This document shows, piece by piece, positions 27,239-39,570 of a DNA stretch of 64,000 bases (positions are counted from its first letter, which is position 1; each line of letters opens with the position of its first letter). The DNA comes from Trogon surrucura (taxonomy: Eukaryota > Chordata > Aves > Trogoniformes > Trogonidae). The stretch covers positions 9,985,487 through 10,049,486 of the forward strand of contig CM036622.1 in NCBI GenBank assembly GCA_020746105.1. The letters are read 5' to 3'. Position numbers and translations under genes: made by a program. Below the pieces are notes generated by a model. That model was not told where the DNA came from. It saw nothing but the letters and a program-made list of their open reading frames with translations, and made no database searches.

Positions 27239-28128
27239 CTAGACCAAGAACACAGAGGTCAGTATCACAATTTCAAGGTCACCTATACAACAAAAGCTTT
27301 TAAAGTGTCCTGTTGGTTTACAAAAGCGTATCTATGTCCCATCAGCCTATTAACTCTCCAGCACACCTTCTATCCACAAACTATAGCTCCTGGGTATGAA
27401 CATTACCGCGGAATCATTAGACTAGGTAAAACGTATACAGGTAATAAACATGATTGAGGAGCAGGAAAAACCTTCCTGCAGCCAAAGTAACCGTCCCACG
27501 GGATTTAAACAGCATGGAGATCGTTTCTGAAAAATAAGTTAAACGTAACTTCCACATACAGCTTGTTTATCTATGACAGGAAAGTTTCCTAGTCGTGGGT
27601 AACCTTGTGTACAGAGACAGGGCCGTTTAAGCAGTTCTGCCCTCCGGCTGGAAAGGCGCACCGGCACACTGCCCTGCAGGGAGCCGAGGGCGGCGGCACA
27701 GGGCCAGCCCGCCGCCCTCCTGCCGCGACCTGGGGGCGCCTCTCGAGCACCCGCCAGCGGCAGCGCCGATCGCCCGTCGGGGGACGAGTGCGCCCAAGGG
27801 CAACCGCACCTCGAGGCTCCGGCCCGACCTCCGCGGCGGCTGACCTTGAGGCGAGGGGCAGGGGAGGGGGGACCCTGCCCCCTGCCCCCAGCGCCGGCGG
27901 GCGCTCCCACCCCGCCAGGGCGCGCAGGCCAGGCCGCGGGCTGGGCCCCGATTCCCTCCCGCCACCCCTCCGGCTTCCCGCGGCGCTGCCGCTAGGCCCC
28001 GGGTGACCTTCCGCCGCACCCCGGCCGCGACCTTAGCACACAGCACCGGCTCCCCCGGCTCGGCCCAGGGATGCGGGAGTGGCGCTCTGGGGACAGGCCA
28101 GAGCGCTTCCCGCCTGTCCTGTCCTCAC

Positions 28129-28330
28129 CTCCCCGTCCCTTCGCCCCTCCCGCCCGGCTCCGCACTAACGGTCCCACCAGACCAGGGCGTCAGGCCCGGC
28201 CCGCACCTGCCTGTCCGGCCGCCCCGCTGACAATGCGCCCACGACGGTGACCGCAAGCCCCGTGGCTCCCGCGCCGTCCGCCGTCTGATCCCAAGGACAC
28301 GCCGTACTCCGCCCTATGTAAGCCGGTGTC
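28129..28330 (-). other. CYCS: candidate noncoding first exon of CYCS
   Basis: The best minus-strand donor in the CpG island is GAG|GTGAGG, with the exon ending at 28129. A start near 28310-28350 is expected because two CCAAT boxes lie at 28381-28385 and 28410-28414. The resulting intron 1 would be about 0.9 kb (27239-28128), ending at the acceptor before the coding exon. The start site and exon length are inferred; other GT dinucleotides in the GC-rich island could serve. Confidence 0.4.
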
Positions 28331-28380
28331 GCCTCAACCAAAGCTACGCCGGCAGCGGCCCGCCCCCTCAGGCGTGGCAA

Positions 28381-28414
28381 CCAATCAAGTGCCTGCATGT
28401 TGACCTCTGATTGG
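28381..28414 (-). promoter_or_regulatory. CYCS: paired CCAAT boxes upstream of CYCS
   Basis: CCAAT lies at 28381-28385 on the plus strand and ATTGG at 28410-28414 (CCAAT on the minus strand), about 30 bp apart. This is typical NF-Y spacing in TATA-less housekeeping promoters. It places the minus-strand start site some 50-100 bp to the left. Confidence 0.6.
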
Positions 28415-28586
28415 TTACGGCTCCTGCCCGCCAAGGGGTACGTCAAGGCGCTAGAGGCTACAGGGGTAGGTTGTCACGGTGGGCCCGGACTTCCTCCCTC
28501 CCCCTGCGGAATGGCGTCACTCGTTACCCGGCTTGGAAAAGAATGACGGGGCGCGCGGGAGGAGGGGGGCTGGGAACGGGTTCTGG

Positions 28587-28607
28587 GCGCATGCGCACAG
28601 CGGAAGT
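28587..28607. promoter_or_regulatory. CYCS: NRF-1 palindrome followed by ETS (NRF-2/GABP) motif
   Basis: A perfect palindrome GCGCATGCGC (28587-28596) is the core of the NRF-1 consensus. It is followed at 28601-28607 by CGGAAGT, the ETS/GABP core. NRF-1 is an established activator of vertebrate cytochrome c genes, and NRF-1/NRF-2 pairs mark nuclear genes for respiration. The sites lie about 250 bp upstream of the inferred CYCS start, within the CpG island. Confidence 0.75.
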
Positions 28608-28694
28608 AGACGCCAGGGTCGCGCGGCGCGCCGCGCGGGCTGCGACCTCAGCTGGCGCGTGGGGGTGTGGAGGGCGGGGCCGGGACGATGACGA

Positions 28695-28700
28695 TGACGT
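28695..28700. promoter_or_regulatory. CYCS: CRE-like half site (TGACGT)
   Basis: TGACGT sits in the run GATGACGATGACGTAG. CREB/ATF sites are known in mammalian cytochrome c promoters, so position and sequence fit, but a half site alone is weak evidence. A second ETS-like core (CCGGAAG) follows at 28776-28782 and a CACGTG E-box at 28921-28926. Confidence 0.4.
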
Positions 28701-28960
28701 AGCTGGATGCTCGCGCCTGCCAGAGGCGAGGCGGGAAGCGCGAGGCGGGCGGGGCGCAGGGCCGCAGGCGCTGCCCCGGAAGGGGGTGAGGAGGTGGAGG
28801 CGTCGCGGGCGGCAGAAGCGAGGGTGTGAGCCCGCCGGCCCGGGAAGGGCTGGCCGGCGGCGTCGGGAGGCCCCGTGCGGCCTCGCGGGGCTGGAGGGGG
28901 AGAGGTTGGGTCCCGCGTCTCACGTGGGGCGCTGAGGCCGTGCGTTTTGGGGGAAGGTGA

Positions 28961-30675
28961 GGGTGTAGGTTAAGGCGCCGCTGCAGCAGGACAAGTAGAT
29001 GCCCCGGACACCTTCCTGGCAGCTTGGGCAGCGTCGTGCTGCTGAAACCCGTCAGTTGTGGACTTATAAACAGGATCTAAACAGTGAGTTTCAGAGATGG
29101 CCGCCATCCCACTCTCCGTACCAGGGTGGAGGAAGAGCTGTTGAATAACCTCGTGCAGTCATGTCCAGTGACCAAAAGGCAGCGAGCACAAGAGGTGAAC
29201 TGTCTGCCTTAAATGTGGACACTAAAACTGGGAGACTTCCCCATTGTCTGGCATTTGAAAAACTTTTTTTCCTGTCTGTGCTTTTATGCTATGCTGGAAC
29301 TGGCCTAAGTGAGCTCCCCTAATCGTCCCGTGGAGCAGTGCTCGTCTGAAGCGAAGAGGGAACGAGGACTGCGTGAAAATACGACAAAAGTTCCTCTGAT
29401 GGCAGAATTTTGCAGACAAGTCATAAGAATACTCAGTAAATTAGCTCTTCATGCTTTAGAGAGAGTGTATTGTTTTCCAATGCTCATGGTGTTAAGAGCA
29501 CGAGACACGTTTGTGCAGTTTCTAACATTACGACACAAGGTATATACAGAACATTAATATGCTTCTAGTCTTGACAATACACTTAGCACAATAAAACAAA
29601 TTGCTTATGCTATACAGCTAAATTTGCATACTTTGTGGGGAGCAATGTAATATACAGGCAATGGAACCACTTTAAATTGGCATCTTGACTTCTGCTGTTG
29701 CCCAACTCAAGTCTCAAATCATGTCAGACTCCTAGGATTGAGGTTAACTGGAAAGATACTACTTTAAAAAGCAAAGGTATTATCTGTTTCTTTTATTTGC
29801 CATTTGGCTTTGAGCCTTTGTGGTGCACTTCGCTCATGTTTTCAGACTTTCTGCCATGATTGTAAGGACTGTAATTTTATTTAGTACGACTTCTTGATTC
29901 CAGGAGCCAGATGTATGTAACTTAATATCACAAGGCTCATGGTAAGACCCCTGATCTCTCTTATTTTTTTAGAGGAAGGAGCTCAAAGTACCTTTTAAGC
30001 TGCTTTATGAAATTACAGTAGTGTAAATTCTTAAGCTTCTCTAATCATTTAGTGTGAGCTGATGCCCACTGACATCCACTCAAAAATTCTCCCTTTCTTT
30101 GCAGAATGTAGACTTCAAGCATCTGTAATTCTTAATTGCTGTTGGGTTTTGCTTTCTAGATATGTGTGCTTCATGCTGAGCACTGCATGTTGAGCTTCAC
30201 ACTTAACCCTTCTGATGCATATGGAGGGACATTGTAGCGATATTTTATTTTTTTCTTCAGGAAGCTGCACCTTAATTCCAGACAGTTCAGTCAGTTTTTG
30301 TTAAACTTATGATATAAGGAAATAATGCTCTGAAGGAAAATACTGAACCTGTGAGATTTTCAGCACTAAAGATTAGCATACTAAAAATAAGGCCCTAAAA
30401 TGAACTATTGTCTTCTCTGCCTTACACCTGACCATGCAGATGTTGACTGTGTGAGTTTCTGCCACCAGTCATGATGGTGTAAATGATACAAACGGTGTAT
30501 TTGTGGGTTTGCGTAGTGTCTTGTTACTGGAAACAGAATTTCTGCCTGATATAAAAATATACTAGTTTAGAAGATGTGTTTTCACCAGTAAGGAGCAGTG
30601 TCTCAATTGGAGAGAACTTGATTTTATTTGTTTAAGCCCCTTTGGGTGTTACCGAGTGTGAACATGCAGCAATAC
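28961..30675. other. AT-rich flank of the CYCS island, no gene recognised
   Basis: Only short open frames. The paired YY1-like motif at 29096 is the one notable element. Confidence 0.55.
29096..29108. promoter_or_regulatory. double YY1-like motif
   Basis: GATGGCCGCCATC contains ATGGC and GCCAT in opposite orientation around the centre, resembling paired YY1 cores. It lies just outside the CpG island, 140 bp beyond the plus-strand donor at 28956. The role is unknown. Confidence 0.3.
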
Positions 30676-31520
30676 GGTAGAATCATAGACCAGTTTTAGT
30701 TGGAAAAGGCCTTCAAAATCCTCAAGTCCAACCTTTTCCTAGCTGTATCAACACCACTAAACCATGTCCCTCACCACAACATCCACCCGACTCTTAAACA
30801 CCTTAAACTACCTCCCTGGGAGCCTGTTCCAATGGCTGACAACCCTTTCAGTAAATAAATTCTTCCTAATATCCAACCTGAACCTCCCCTGACGCACTTA
30901 AATCCATTTCCCCTTGTCCTATCACTCACCACTAGGGAGAACAGACCAACCCCCACCTCTCTACAACCTCCCTTCAGGTAGTTGTAGTGAGCGATGAGGT
31001 CTCCCCTCAATCTCCTCTTCTCTAGGCTAAACAGCCCCAGATCCCTCAGCCTTTCCTCATATGACTTGTGTTCTAAGCCTTTTACCAGCTTGGCAGCCGC
31101 CTCTGTACCCTCTCCAGCACCTCAGTGTCCCTCTTGTAGTGAGGGGCCCAAAACTGGACACAGTACTCAAGGTGAGGCCTCAGCAAAGCCAAGTACAGGG
31201 GCGTGATCAATTCCCTCCTCCTGCTGGCCACACTATTCCTGACACAGGCCAGGATGCCGTTGGCGTTCTGGGCCACCTGGGCACACTGCTGGCTCGTGTT
31301 CAGCCGGCTGCCCATCAACACCCGCAGGTCCCTCTCTGCTGACCAGCAATCCAGCCACTCCTCCCCAAGCCTGTAGCGCTGCTGGGGGTTGTTGTGGCTG
31401 AAGTGCAGGACCCGGCATTTGACCTTATTGAATTTCATCGAGTTGGCCTTGGCCCAGCGATCCAGCCTGTCTAGATCGCTCTGTAGAGCCTCCCTACCCT
31501 CGAGCAGGTCGACATCCAGG
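30676..31520 (-). mobile_element. CR1 LINE, 5'-truncated, 3' half of reverse transcriptase
   Basis: Antisense CR1. The 3' end is at 30676 (AGAATCATAGACC). Reading leftward on the minus strand gives the typical order: [68 protein letters not shown] and ERVQRR, all open in one frame over about 145 codons. Beyond that the element has frameshifts, since the [14 protein letters not shown]-like part is no longer in the same frame. The right boundary is approximate. Confidence 0.85.
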
Positions 31521-34500
31521 TAGTAGCAACTGGTCTGTAAGTAAAGTACATGGTGCAGGAAGGGACGTTGTTCAAGGTGCCACTGGTTTATGTTTTGAAA
31601 CATGCTGCAACAGGGCACAGTGAAATTTTGCCCTTCTCTGCTGAATATAGCATCTGTAGGGTATGCTAGTGTGAGTCCCACACGACATGTGCCTTCTTCA
31701 GTAGGACAGAATATGTTGTGGGGCTTCAGAGGCAGTGCTGAACTCAAAGCCATGGCTTTTCTAGTTTTATGGGTTAGCATTGCTGGAGTAAACTTAGATG
31801 ACTCCGGGCACATTTTCAATGCGCTATTACTTTCTTACATGTATTAACATTCATTAGAATGTCTGCCTTGTGTGGTTTGCCTAGAAGGTTCATATTTTAG
31901 TCTTTCCGTTATTCACTGTGGTTACACCTGAAATACCTTTGTCTTTTTACTACTTCATTACACACTAGAACAGTAGTTCTTTTGCAGCCAGAATTATTGC
32001 TATGCAGTTGTGCCCTGAAGGAAGGAAAAATAAGCCAAATAGGTGCTGAAGTCCGCTACTAAAGGAAATGTGGTGAAATGTCCTGTTCTCTTTGGGAGGT
32101 ACCCTGCAGATAAAAATAGAAAGATGGCCTTATGGACCTAGACTGGAACTCAGGAGAACACGTTTGTTTTTTTTTTCTGAGTTCTGTGATAAACATCTTG
32201 TTTGGTCTTTGGCAAATACCTTTAGAACCCATTTCTTCAAATCATGAGGGATTAAGGACTTGCATACCTTGGCCTCTTTTCATCCTATTACCATGTGGAA
32301 GTGGGCCAAGTTTGAGCTGCTGCTGGTTACCAGCTAACTGTGCTGGTGTTGGTGAATCCATCCTTTGTGCTGCAGTTGTGGTGGTGTGAGCTGGTTTTAA
32401 GAAAGATCTTTACCCCGAGTCATAAATCTTACCACATTATAAACCAGTGCTGACTAATTTGCACCATTATAATTTCTGAATTGTACTGAAGCCACTCAGA
32501 GGAATGGCATTTTTTTTTTAAATATATATCTTTGCATTTGAAATTATTCAGGAGAAAGGAGTATCTCTCCATAGTTATTTCAAAGCCCGATTTATCAACA
32601 TGAAAGAGTGATTCTGGGCTGGGCTTGAAAAATTCTTGTTTCTAGGATCCTTCAAAAATATTCTGTATGGCAAACATCTGCTTTGAGGGTAACTTTTCAA
32701 CACTCTTAGGGTGCAAGTCCTGTCATTTGGAATATACTGATGGCCTTATGTTTATTATGTCTTTTACAGGGCGTTTGGATGAAAGACAGGATGCTCTTCA
32801 CCCAGACAGGTGAGGAACAAACATGAAAAGCATTATAAAGAGTAAATGAAAATGCTTGATGAGTAGTGTGCCTTTGATCTTTGCTGCTTGCTGTGTTTCA
32901 CAGTCTTAAGGCAGGGGAAATGTGCTACCACTTGGGGTAGCTGGAAGGGCAGAATCTCTGAGATGCTGCAGTTGCTGAGGGTCACTACATATTAAGCTCC
33001 TTCTTAAGGCAAAGCTAAATTTTGTGCATAGCTGCCACTTTTGTGTAACACTTCTATCAAATAAGTCTTGGTTTTATTTTAAGCTCCATTTATAATAATT
33101 TCTTGTGGCAGTGTATTTATGCTTTGTGCAGTTGTCTTGGTCAACATTGTGATTTTTTTGGTTTTTAATGACAAGTGTTATATTAAACCAAGTATCTGAA
33201 TTACAGTCAATGCATATTTTACGTTACTGAATGAATAAAAGCTATTCCTAAATCAAAAAGAACTGCTGCCATCTTGTCACATGCTTACGCTATAAAGATA
33301 AAATATTTGGGAGTGGGATATAGAGGTCTTTTCTGCACCCTTGGGTGCCGAGCGACACATGAAGGATTTGAGCTTAGCAGATAAGGCAGAACTTGGAATT
33401 CTGTCACTACCTGCTGTTTCGGAGAGTGGGTTTTGTAGGGCTGTGGATGCAACTACCTGGCACTAGTGTTATGAGAAGTTTCAGGCAAACAGAGAGGCTG
33501 AGAATTGCCTGGCCAGGGTGTTGTTGTAGACTCCAGTTAGGCACGGCATGAGGCAATTGCTGCTCACCGTTGCAGAAATCAAAAACACGACAGGTTACCC
33601 AGGTGGAGAGACACCTGGCAATCCAGCCAGAGTGCGAAGCAGAGCGGGCAGCTGGAAAGTTGCTCATAGCTGAGCAAGTTGCACAACCATTATAATGCCA
33701 TGACTTACTGAGTGATAGATTTACCACTGAGTTTAACAGGTGTGAAAATGTCTGTTCTTGGGATTTCTGTCACAGGCATGGAGATTTATTTGATATCCAT
33801 TTATTTTATGATGATGTGTCCCCAAGACTGCTGTAGGTAAAGTTCTCTGTCATTCCCAGCATCTGGCTTGCGGGGAGCTGGGTAGGTTATGAAGATCCAG
33901 GGTTCGGAGTCACTCCTTGTCAACTTAAACATTGACTCAGGGCCTGTCTTTTCTATGTTGAGATACTGGACTGCCCCCCTCAAGCATTTGTTCTAGTAGC
34001 TGCTCATAGACTGGTAGCAGTCAGGTTATCAGTAGACTCACAAAGAATATAATGCAGCCTTGGACCTCAGTATGAGATAGACAGAAGTGTGGGATACAGC
34101 AGGGGGCAAGTAGCGCAACAGGGGTATCTTGTTCGGTGAGTATTGAGGAGTAGTGAGTACAATAGTCAGGTAATTTGCAGTGAAGCATGGAATAGCAAAA
34201 AAGGACTTCCAAATATAAGAGTTATCCTAGGACAGGACTGCATCTACTTGTGGTTTGCTATCAGAAAACTCATTCTGAATCGTTTTAAATCAGTTCCCAT
34301 GGTGAAAGTAGGTTAAAAAGATGAGTCAAAATAGTGATTTTTTTAAAAAAAAACATTTTTAGACTCAAGGCCAAGGTTAATTAAGTTAACTCACAAGGGC
34401 AATCACATTTGAAAGATTCAGGACTTAGCAATTCATCAGAAGTTCACCTTTTCTTAAAACCATGATTTTGTTGCTTTTGGAAAAACTTTAAAATTAACTT

Positions 34501-37500
34501 CAAGTGCTCAAGAATTGAAAGGCAAATAAAAAGGTATCATTTTGTTAAGTCCTTTATGTTTTTAACTTTAAAGCTACTCTCATGCTATTGTGGAGTCCAC
34601 CACAGTTTACTGGAAAGCTTTAAATAATAGAGGTACGATAAATGTTTGTGAGTGTTGTCTAAGAGTCTGATTCCATCTGACAAAAAAATATGCTACAAGA
34701 ACAGTAATTTCTACTGGCTCAATTTCTGTTTTGAGTTGGCAAGTACTTGGTCAAAACTACCACATTTCCATTTTCTTTTTTTTTCAAATATTAGTCTTTC
34801 TAATTAATCAAACAGTTGGAAGAATTTCAGCCATATCCTGCTTGGAGGGGATGACAATTGCCATCATTAACAATATATTTGCTTTGTGTATCTGTGAGAG
34901 CCAAAGATTACTGTCCTCTCATTTACATGATCAGTTGGGACATTATATTCTGGATAAAGCAAGCTGTAGAGTAAGAAGTACTCCTGCAGCAGCTTAAATC
35001 TTAAATGAAGATATTGTCAAATTAGTTTCCAAAGCACCAAGCTAGCCCTGAGGAGAGCTCCAAATTAAGACTCCTTTTATAAGGAGATTTGTATGGTTGG
35101 GTGTCCTTATGTAATGATGATATGCTAATCTAATGTAATCTACTAAAGCCTACACAGTTCTTGTATTTGACCTATAGGCCAGACAGGAGGACCTTCCATG
35201 AAATAAGAGCACTAGCATGGCCCCATGATTCAGCTGAGAGTCTTAAACCCCCACCCAACCTTTGCTTACCTTAGGATTTTCAAAGGAGAAACATTTATGG
35301 CATAAGGCTGTGAACTGGCAAACTTAGCTCTGTTCCCCTGTAGAAATAAAACGAGCGTGTGATGGCAGGCTTAGTGCTTTTAAGTGTATACCCAGGTCAC
35401 TGCAGAGCTACGAGGGCTCTGCATATGGCAGCCAGAGAAGCTGTTGAATGTGAAGCCCAACCAAGTGACCAGGAAACATGATTCCTAGATCTACAGGCTG
35501 TTTTCTTCACAGAGAAGAAATCACTGCTGCGGATGGTAGCACCCATGAGATGTTGCTGTCAGTGGAGAGATGAGATTCCTCCCTGCAGAGATGGTATGCT
35601 GGTTTTGCTGCCTGTTGTGTCAAATTTTCAAGACACTTGTAACCAAGTCATTGTCTGGCTGGTAGTTTTAGAATCAGGTTTTAATATCCTAGCCTCGTTG
35701 TCTACTTGCTTTTACATATGGCCTTAGGAACATGTCAAGCATTATATCAGAACGGATTAGTGGTTTAGCACCTGCTTCTGACACTGATCAATGCTGGATG
35801 CTTTGTGGACACTAAAAACTGCTCAGGATGGGTTTATTATCCTTAAGCATGAAGTCTCACAACACTGAGAGTGCTTAATCCAAACTACTAGCACTGCAGA
35901 TGTTTTTCTTATGCACCTAGGATATATCTCTAGGCTTTTTTTTTTTTTACGTGGTGTCTTCATCATGATCCAAGCAGAAAACTAAATGCATATACTTTCT
36001 GAGTTTCTTCTTCTGTTTGATGAATGTGACCAATCAAAAAGTCTCAGACTTTCTTCATTCAAGGGCTTACAGATGCATGATACAAGTGACTGATGAACTT
36101 TTCTGTAGTAAATGTGTTATGTATTCACTGATAAGTTGTAACTTATAGTTTTGGGGGGGGTTGTTGTTGTTTGTTTGTTTTTGTTGTTTATTTGTTTGGT
36201 TTGGCTTTGGTTGTATTTTTTTTCCCAGAAAGAACAAATACGGTTTTCACATATCTTTCTTGGGGTGTAACAAATCCTCCCGTTTTTATTATTTGTTGCT
36301 CTTTTCCATACTGTTATGCTTTTTGTTACTTATGAAATGTACTGAACAAAACTAAATACACAAGGATTATGAAATAACATAATATTCTGTCTTCTCTGGA
36401 ATTTAACATTACTCTATCCTGAATGGTGCTAGAGACAGAGCAAAAAGCAGGAGTCTGCGCTTGTTTTGAAATCGTTCCTCCACGATGTAACTCTTTTAAC
36501 ATCCATTTGTTTCTGACTTGTCTTCAACAGTTATTTGCAGTATGTTTCTTCATACTTGACTTTTAGATTTCATCTCGTAGACTGCTGCTCAGTTGCTTTT
36601 GTACTGCATCTTCTAGATGCTCTCCTGTACTCTAGTGTCCTAATAAATGCATGAATCATCTCTGTTTTAAGACTCAAAAGTATGATTGTTTCTGAGATGT
36701 GTAAAGGTGGAATAGAAAGTGAATATCCTCTCCCAGCGGAAAGTATGGTCTCTGACTCCTGTCACATAATTTTCCTTATAGCCTCTTGGTAGCCACTGAG
36801 CCCTCTGTGCTCTGAATACTTGCACAGAAAATAGTGCATTGCTGGGGCACTGTGGTCTCCTGAAGCTCTCACACATGAATAAAGTAATAGAGGATTTATG
36901 TTTCTGCCATGATTCTTTACTAGTATATTTACCTATAAAGGAAAGTCTGGTGGATAATGACCAGCTGGAAGCATGGTTCTGTTTGAGACATATGTTTAGT
37001 GTATGATCCTGGCAGTCACCTGAACTCTGGTGATTTGCTTGAAGAAAGAGGGGCGTATATCTGATCTCTTAATGGGACAGCTAAGAAGACTACAATGAAA
37101 AAAACTCTCCATGAAAAATACAGTGGCATTTTGCTCCCTCTTCAGGTCTTCTGGGAAACAACTGAATAATCAGTTATTTAATTAAGCAGTTAGAAAAAAA
37201 AACAATGAATGCCTATGTACTTTTTCTGCTTCTCTAATCCCCACTTGGCTGCAGCTCCTTAAGATATGCATTGAACCAATGTTAGCTGTGTTCCTGAATT
37301 CTGGGTAACAGCAATATTAATCTGTCAGGACACAGAAAATAGCAATTTAAGCTTATTCTTTGTGTTCTTTTTGCAAAGCCAGTTGCTAATCCATGAGATA
37401 GCTTTCCATGGAAGTTTCCTTTGCTGCTTTCTTGTTTTCAAAAGGCTTTACAAAAATTATTTAAGATGTTTAAGTGTATTGCATTTGGGGACTTTGCTGG

Positions 37501-38506
37501 TTGGTTTTTGTTCACACTTTTCAGGAATCCTGAACAGCTCAGTAATCACAACACAGCAGCAGAGCTGTTCTGTCCCTCTCTTGCTCTTAAATATTTTTAC
37601 AGCCACCAAGTTAATGCCTGTTATTAATCCTTAGCTACTGTGTTGACCACTTGTAGCCATGTAGGGCTAATGCTTAATTACAAATTACATGTTTTCTGTA
37701 GCTTACCTGCTTCATTCTGAAGCTCCTTTAAAGCTCTGGAGGGATTGCTAAATCCCATTTTTCTTCTACCAGTCCTCACTGCAGTTTAAATACAGTCTCT
37801 GTGGCCTCTTCAATTCTCTTAAACATTCCTTTCTTAAACAATGAGTAAAAAAGGAAAGAGTCTGACATACAAGCCACGATCAGTCTGACATAGGAATGTA
37901 GGCTTGGAGAGGCCATGGTCAACCTTAGCGCATGGAAGCTTTGGGAATGTGCTGCACACAGACAAAGAGACTCCACAGCTCATGAGAATCACGATTGTCC
38001 CCGTGTGTGCATGACAGTGCTGACATTACTGGTGTTTGACTCCCTGCAGAGTAGCAGAAGATCCTTGTGACCTGGAAACTTGGTGCTTGTGAGGGTCTGC
38101 AAAGGGCCTTATTAGGTCAGTAACTGTGACCCCCAGATGTTGCTGGCAACCATGCCACAGCTCCCTTTTTATTTCAGAAACTGGTTAAGTCCATTCTGAA
38201 GCAGCTGATTTTCTGATCCTCTCTTCATCTATTGAAGAGCCACTCCTGAACCTCCCTGCTGTGACCATTAAAAATCATCTCGTGATTCCCAGCCTAAGTT
38301 TATTCCTAGTCAGGCTGTAAGGCTCATTTATGAATCCCTTTGACCTTTAACCAACCAGCTCCTTCCGTAACCATTATTTATCCCACTAATGTGTTTCTCA
38401 AGAAAGGTTATGTTTTCAAAGCCTCTAGACCAAGACAAGCAATTCTAGTCTTTGCACATAGGCTGCATATGTCCAGGGCTACCCCAGCTGCTCTTCTCTT
38501 TGCTGC
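31521..38506. other. intergenic between CYCS and SPMIP4, nothing recognised
   Basis: Unique AT-rich DNA without exons that I can match and without clear repeats apart from low-complexity T/G sequence at 36.16 kb. Confidence 0.55.
36157..36218. repeat. T/G-rich low-complexity tract
   Basis: A run of TTG and TTTG units after a G8 run, ending in a T-run. Simple sequence, no gene. Confidence 0.7.
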
Positions 38507-39485
38507 ATGGGTTCAGTACTGGGGCCAGTCCTGTTTAACGTCTTTATCAAGGATCTGGATAAGGAGATTGAGTGTGCATTTAGTAAGTTTGCAGATGACA
38601 CCAAGCTGGGTGGAAGCGTTGATCCTGCCTAAAGGTAGGGAAGCTTTGCAGAGGGATCTAGACAGACTTATTGATGGGCCAAGGCCAATCACATGAGTTT
38701 CAATAAGGCCAAATGGTGAGTTCCGCACTTTGGCCACAACTACCCTCAGCAGCGCTACAGGCTTGGGGAGGAGTGGCTGGGGAGCTGCCAGGCAGAGAGG
38801 GACCCCGGGGTGTTGATGGGCAGCCTGCTGAACATGAGCCAGCAGTGTGCCCAGGTGGCCAAGAAGGCCAACAGCATCCTGGCCTGGATCAGGAATGGTG
38901 TTGTCAGCGGGAGCAGGGAGGTAATCGTGCCCCTGTACTCGGATTTGGTGAGGCCGAATCTTGAGTACTGTGTCCAGTTTTGGGCCTCTCACTACAAGAG
39001 GGACACTGAGGTACTAGAGCACGTCTAAAGAAGACATACGAAGCTGGTGAAGGGTCTAGAATACAAGTCTTATGAGGAGCAGCTGAGGGAACTGGGATTG
39101 TTCAGCCTGGAAAAAAGGAGGCTGAGGGGAGACCTTATCACTCTCTACAACTACCTGAAAGAAGGTTGTAGTGAGGTGAGGGTTGGTCTCCTCAGCCACG
39201 TAACACATGATAGGACAAGAGGAAATGGCCTCAAGTTGTGCCAGGGGAAGTTTAGACTGGATATTAGGAAAAATTTCTTTCCTGAAAGGGTTATCGGCCA
39301 TTGAATGGATTTCCCGAGGGAGTGATGGAATCCCCATCCCCGGAGGTATTTAAGAGTTGTGTAGATATAGTGCTTAGGGATGTGGTTTAGTTGAAGACTT
39401 GTCACTGGTAGGTTAAAAGTTAGACTTGATCTTAAAGGTCTTTTCCAATCTAGGTGATTCTGTGGTTTGGTAGTTCTGTGACTTT
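38507..39485 (+). mobile_element. CR1 LINE, 5'-truncated
   Basis: Sense CR1 starting within the reverse transcriptase palm (the DNA around 38590-38615 encodes an F-A-D-D-T-K-L core). It continues through [37 protein letters not shown] and [20 protein letters not shown] to the 3' tail ending in ATTCTGTGG-type repeats near 39480. It is broken into several frames. It lies immediately downstream of the SPMIP4 terminal exon, about 90 bp away. Confidence 0.85.
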
Positions 39486-39570
39486 ATTGTGATTTGCTAG
39501 GAAAGGACAGGCTGTTTGTGTTGAGGTACTTTTTATTTGTTACTGTATTTTTAAAGGACCAAGGAATGCA

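Larger units (their letters stand above)
28560..28956 (+). ncRNA. possible divergent transcript from the CYCS CpG island
   Basis: The island continues on the plus-strand side well beyond the CYCS start. It ends in a good plus-strand donor (GGAAG|GTGAGG, exon end 28956). A first exon of a divergent noncoding RNA or an unrecognised gene is possible. I find no convincing coding sequence; the open frames are GC-driven. Inference only. Confidence 0.2.
27640..28960. promoter_or_regulatory. CpG island spanning CYCS intron 1, exon 1 and promoter
   Basis: About 1.3 kb of very GC-rich, CpG-dense sequence with sharp edges against AT-rich flanks. It is the only large CpG island in the window. It covers the 5' end of CYCS and extends some 500 bp beyond the expected start site, which is typical of bidirectional housekeeping promoters. 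The long open frames on both strands here (up to 174 codons) are a by-product of few stop codons in GC-rich DNA, not genes. Confidence 0.85.

Noticed and set aside
27605-28935. Several long open frames (75-174 codons) on both strands around 27.5-28.9 kb
   Set aside because: They lie in a CpG island where stop codons are rare; the frames overlap on both strands and have low-complexity Arg/Gly/Pro/Ala composition.
31082-31819. 245-codon minus-strand open frame as a host gene
   Set aside because: About 145 codons are CR1 reverse transcriptase C-terminal sequence; the remainder is flanking DNA that happens to be open.
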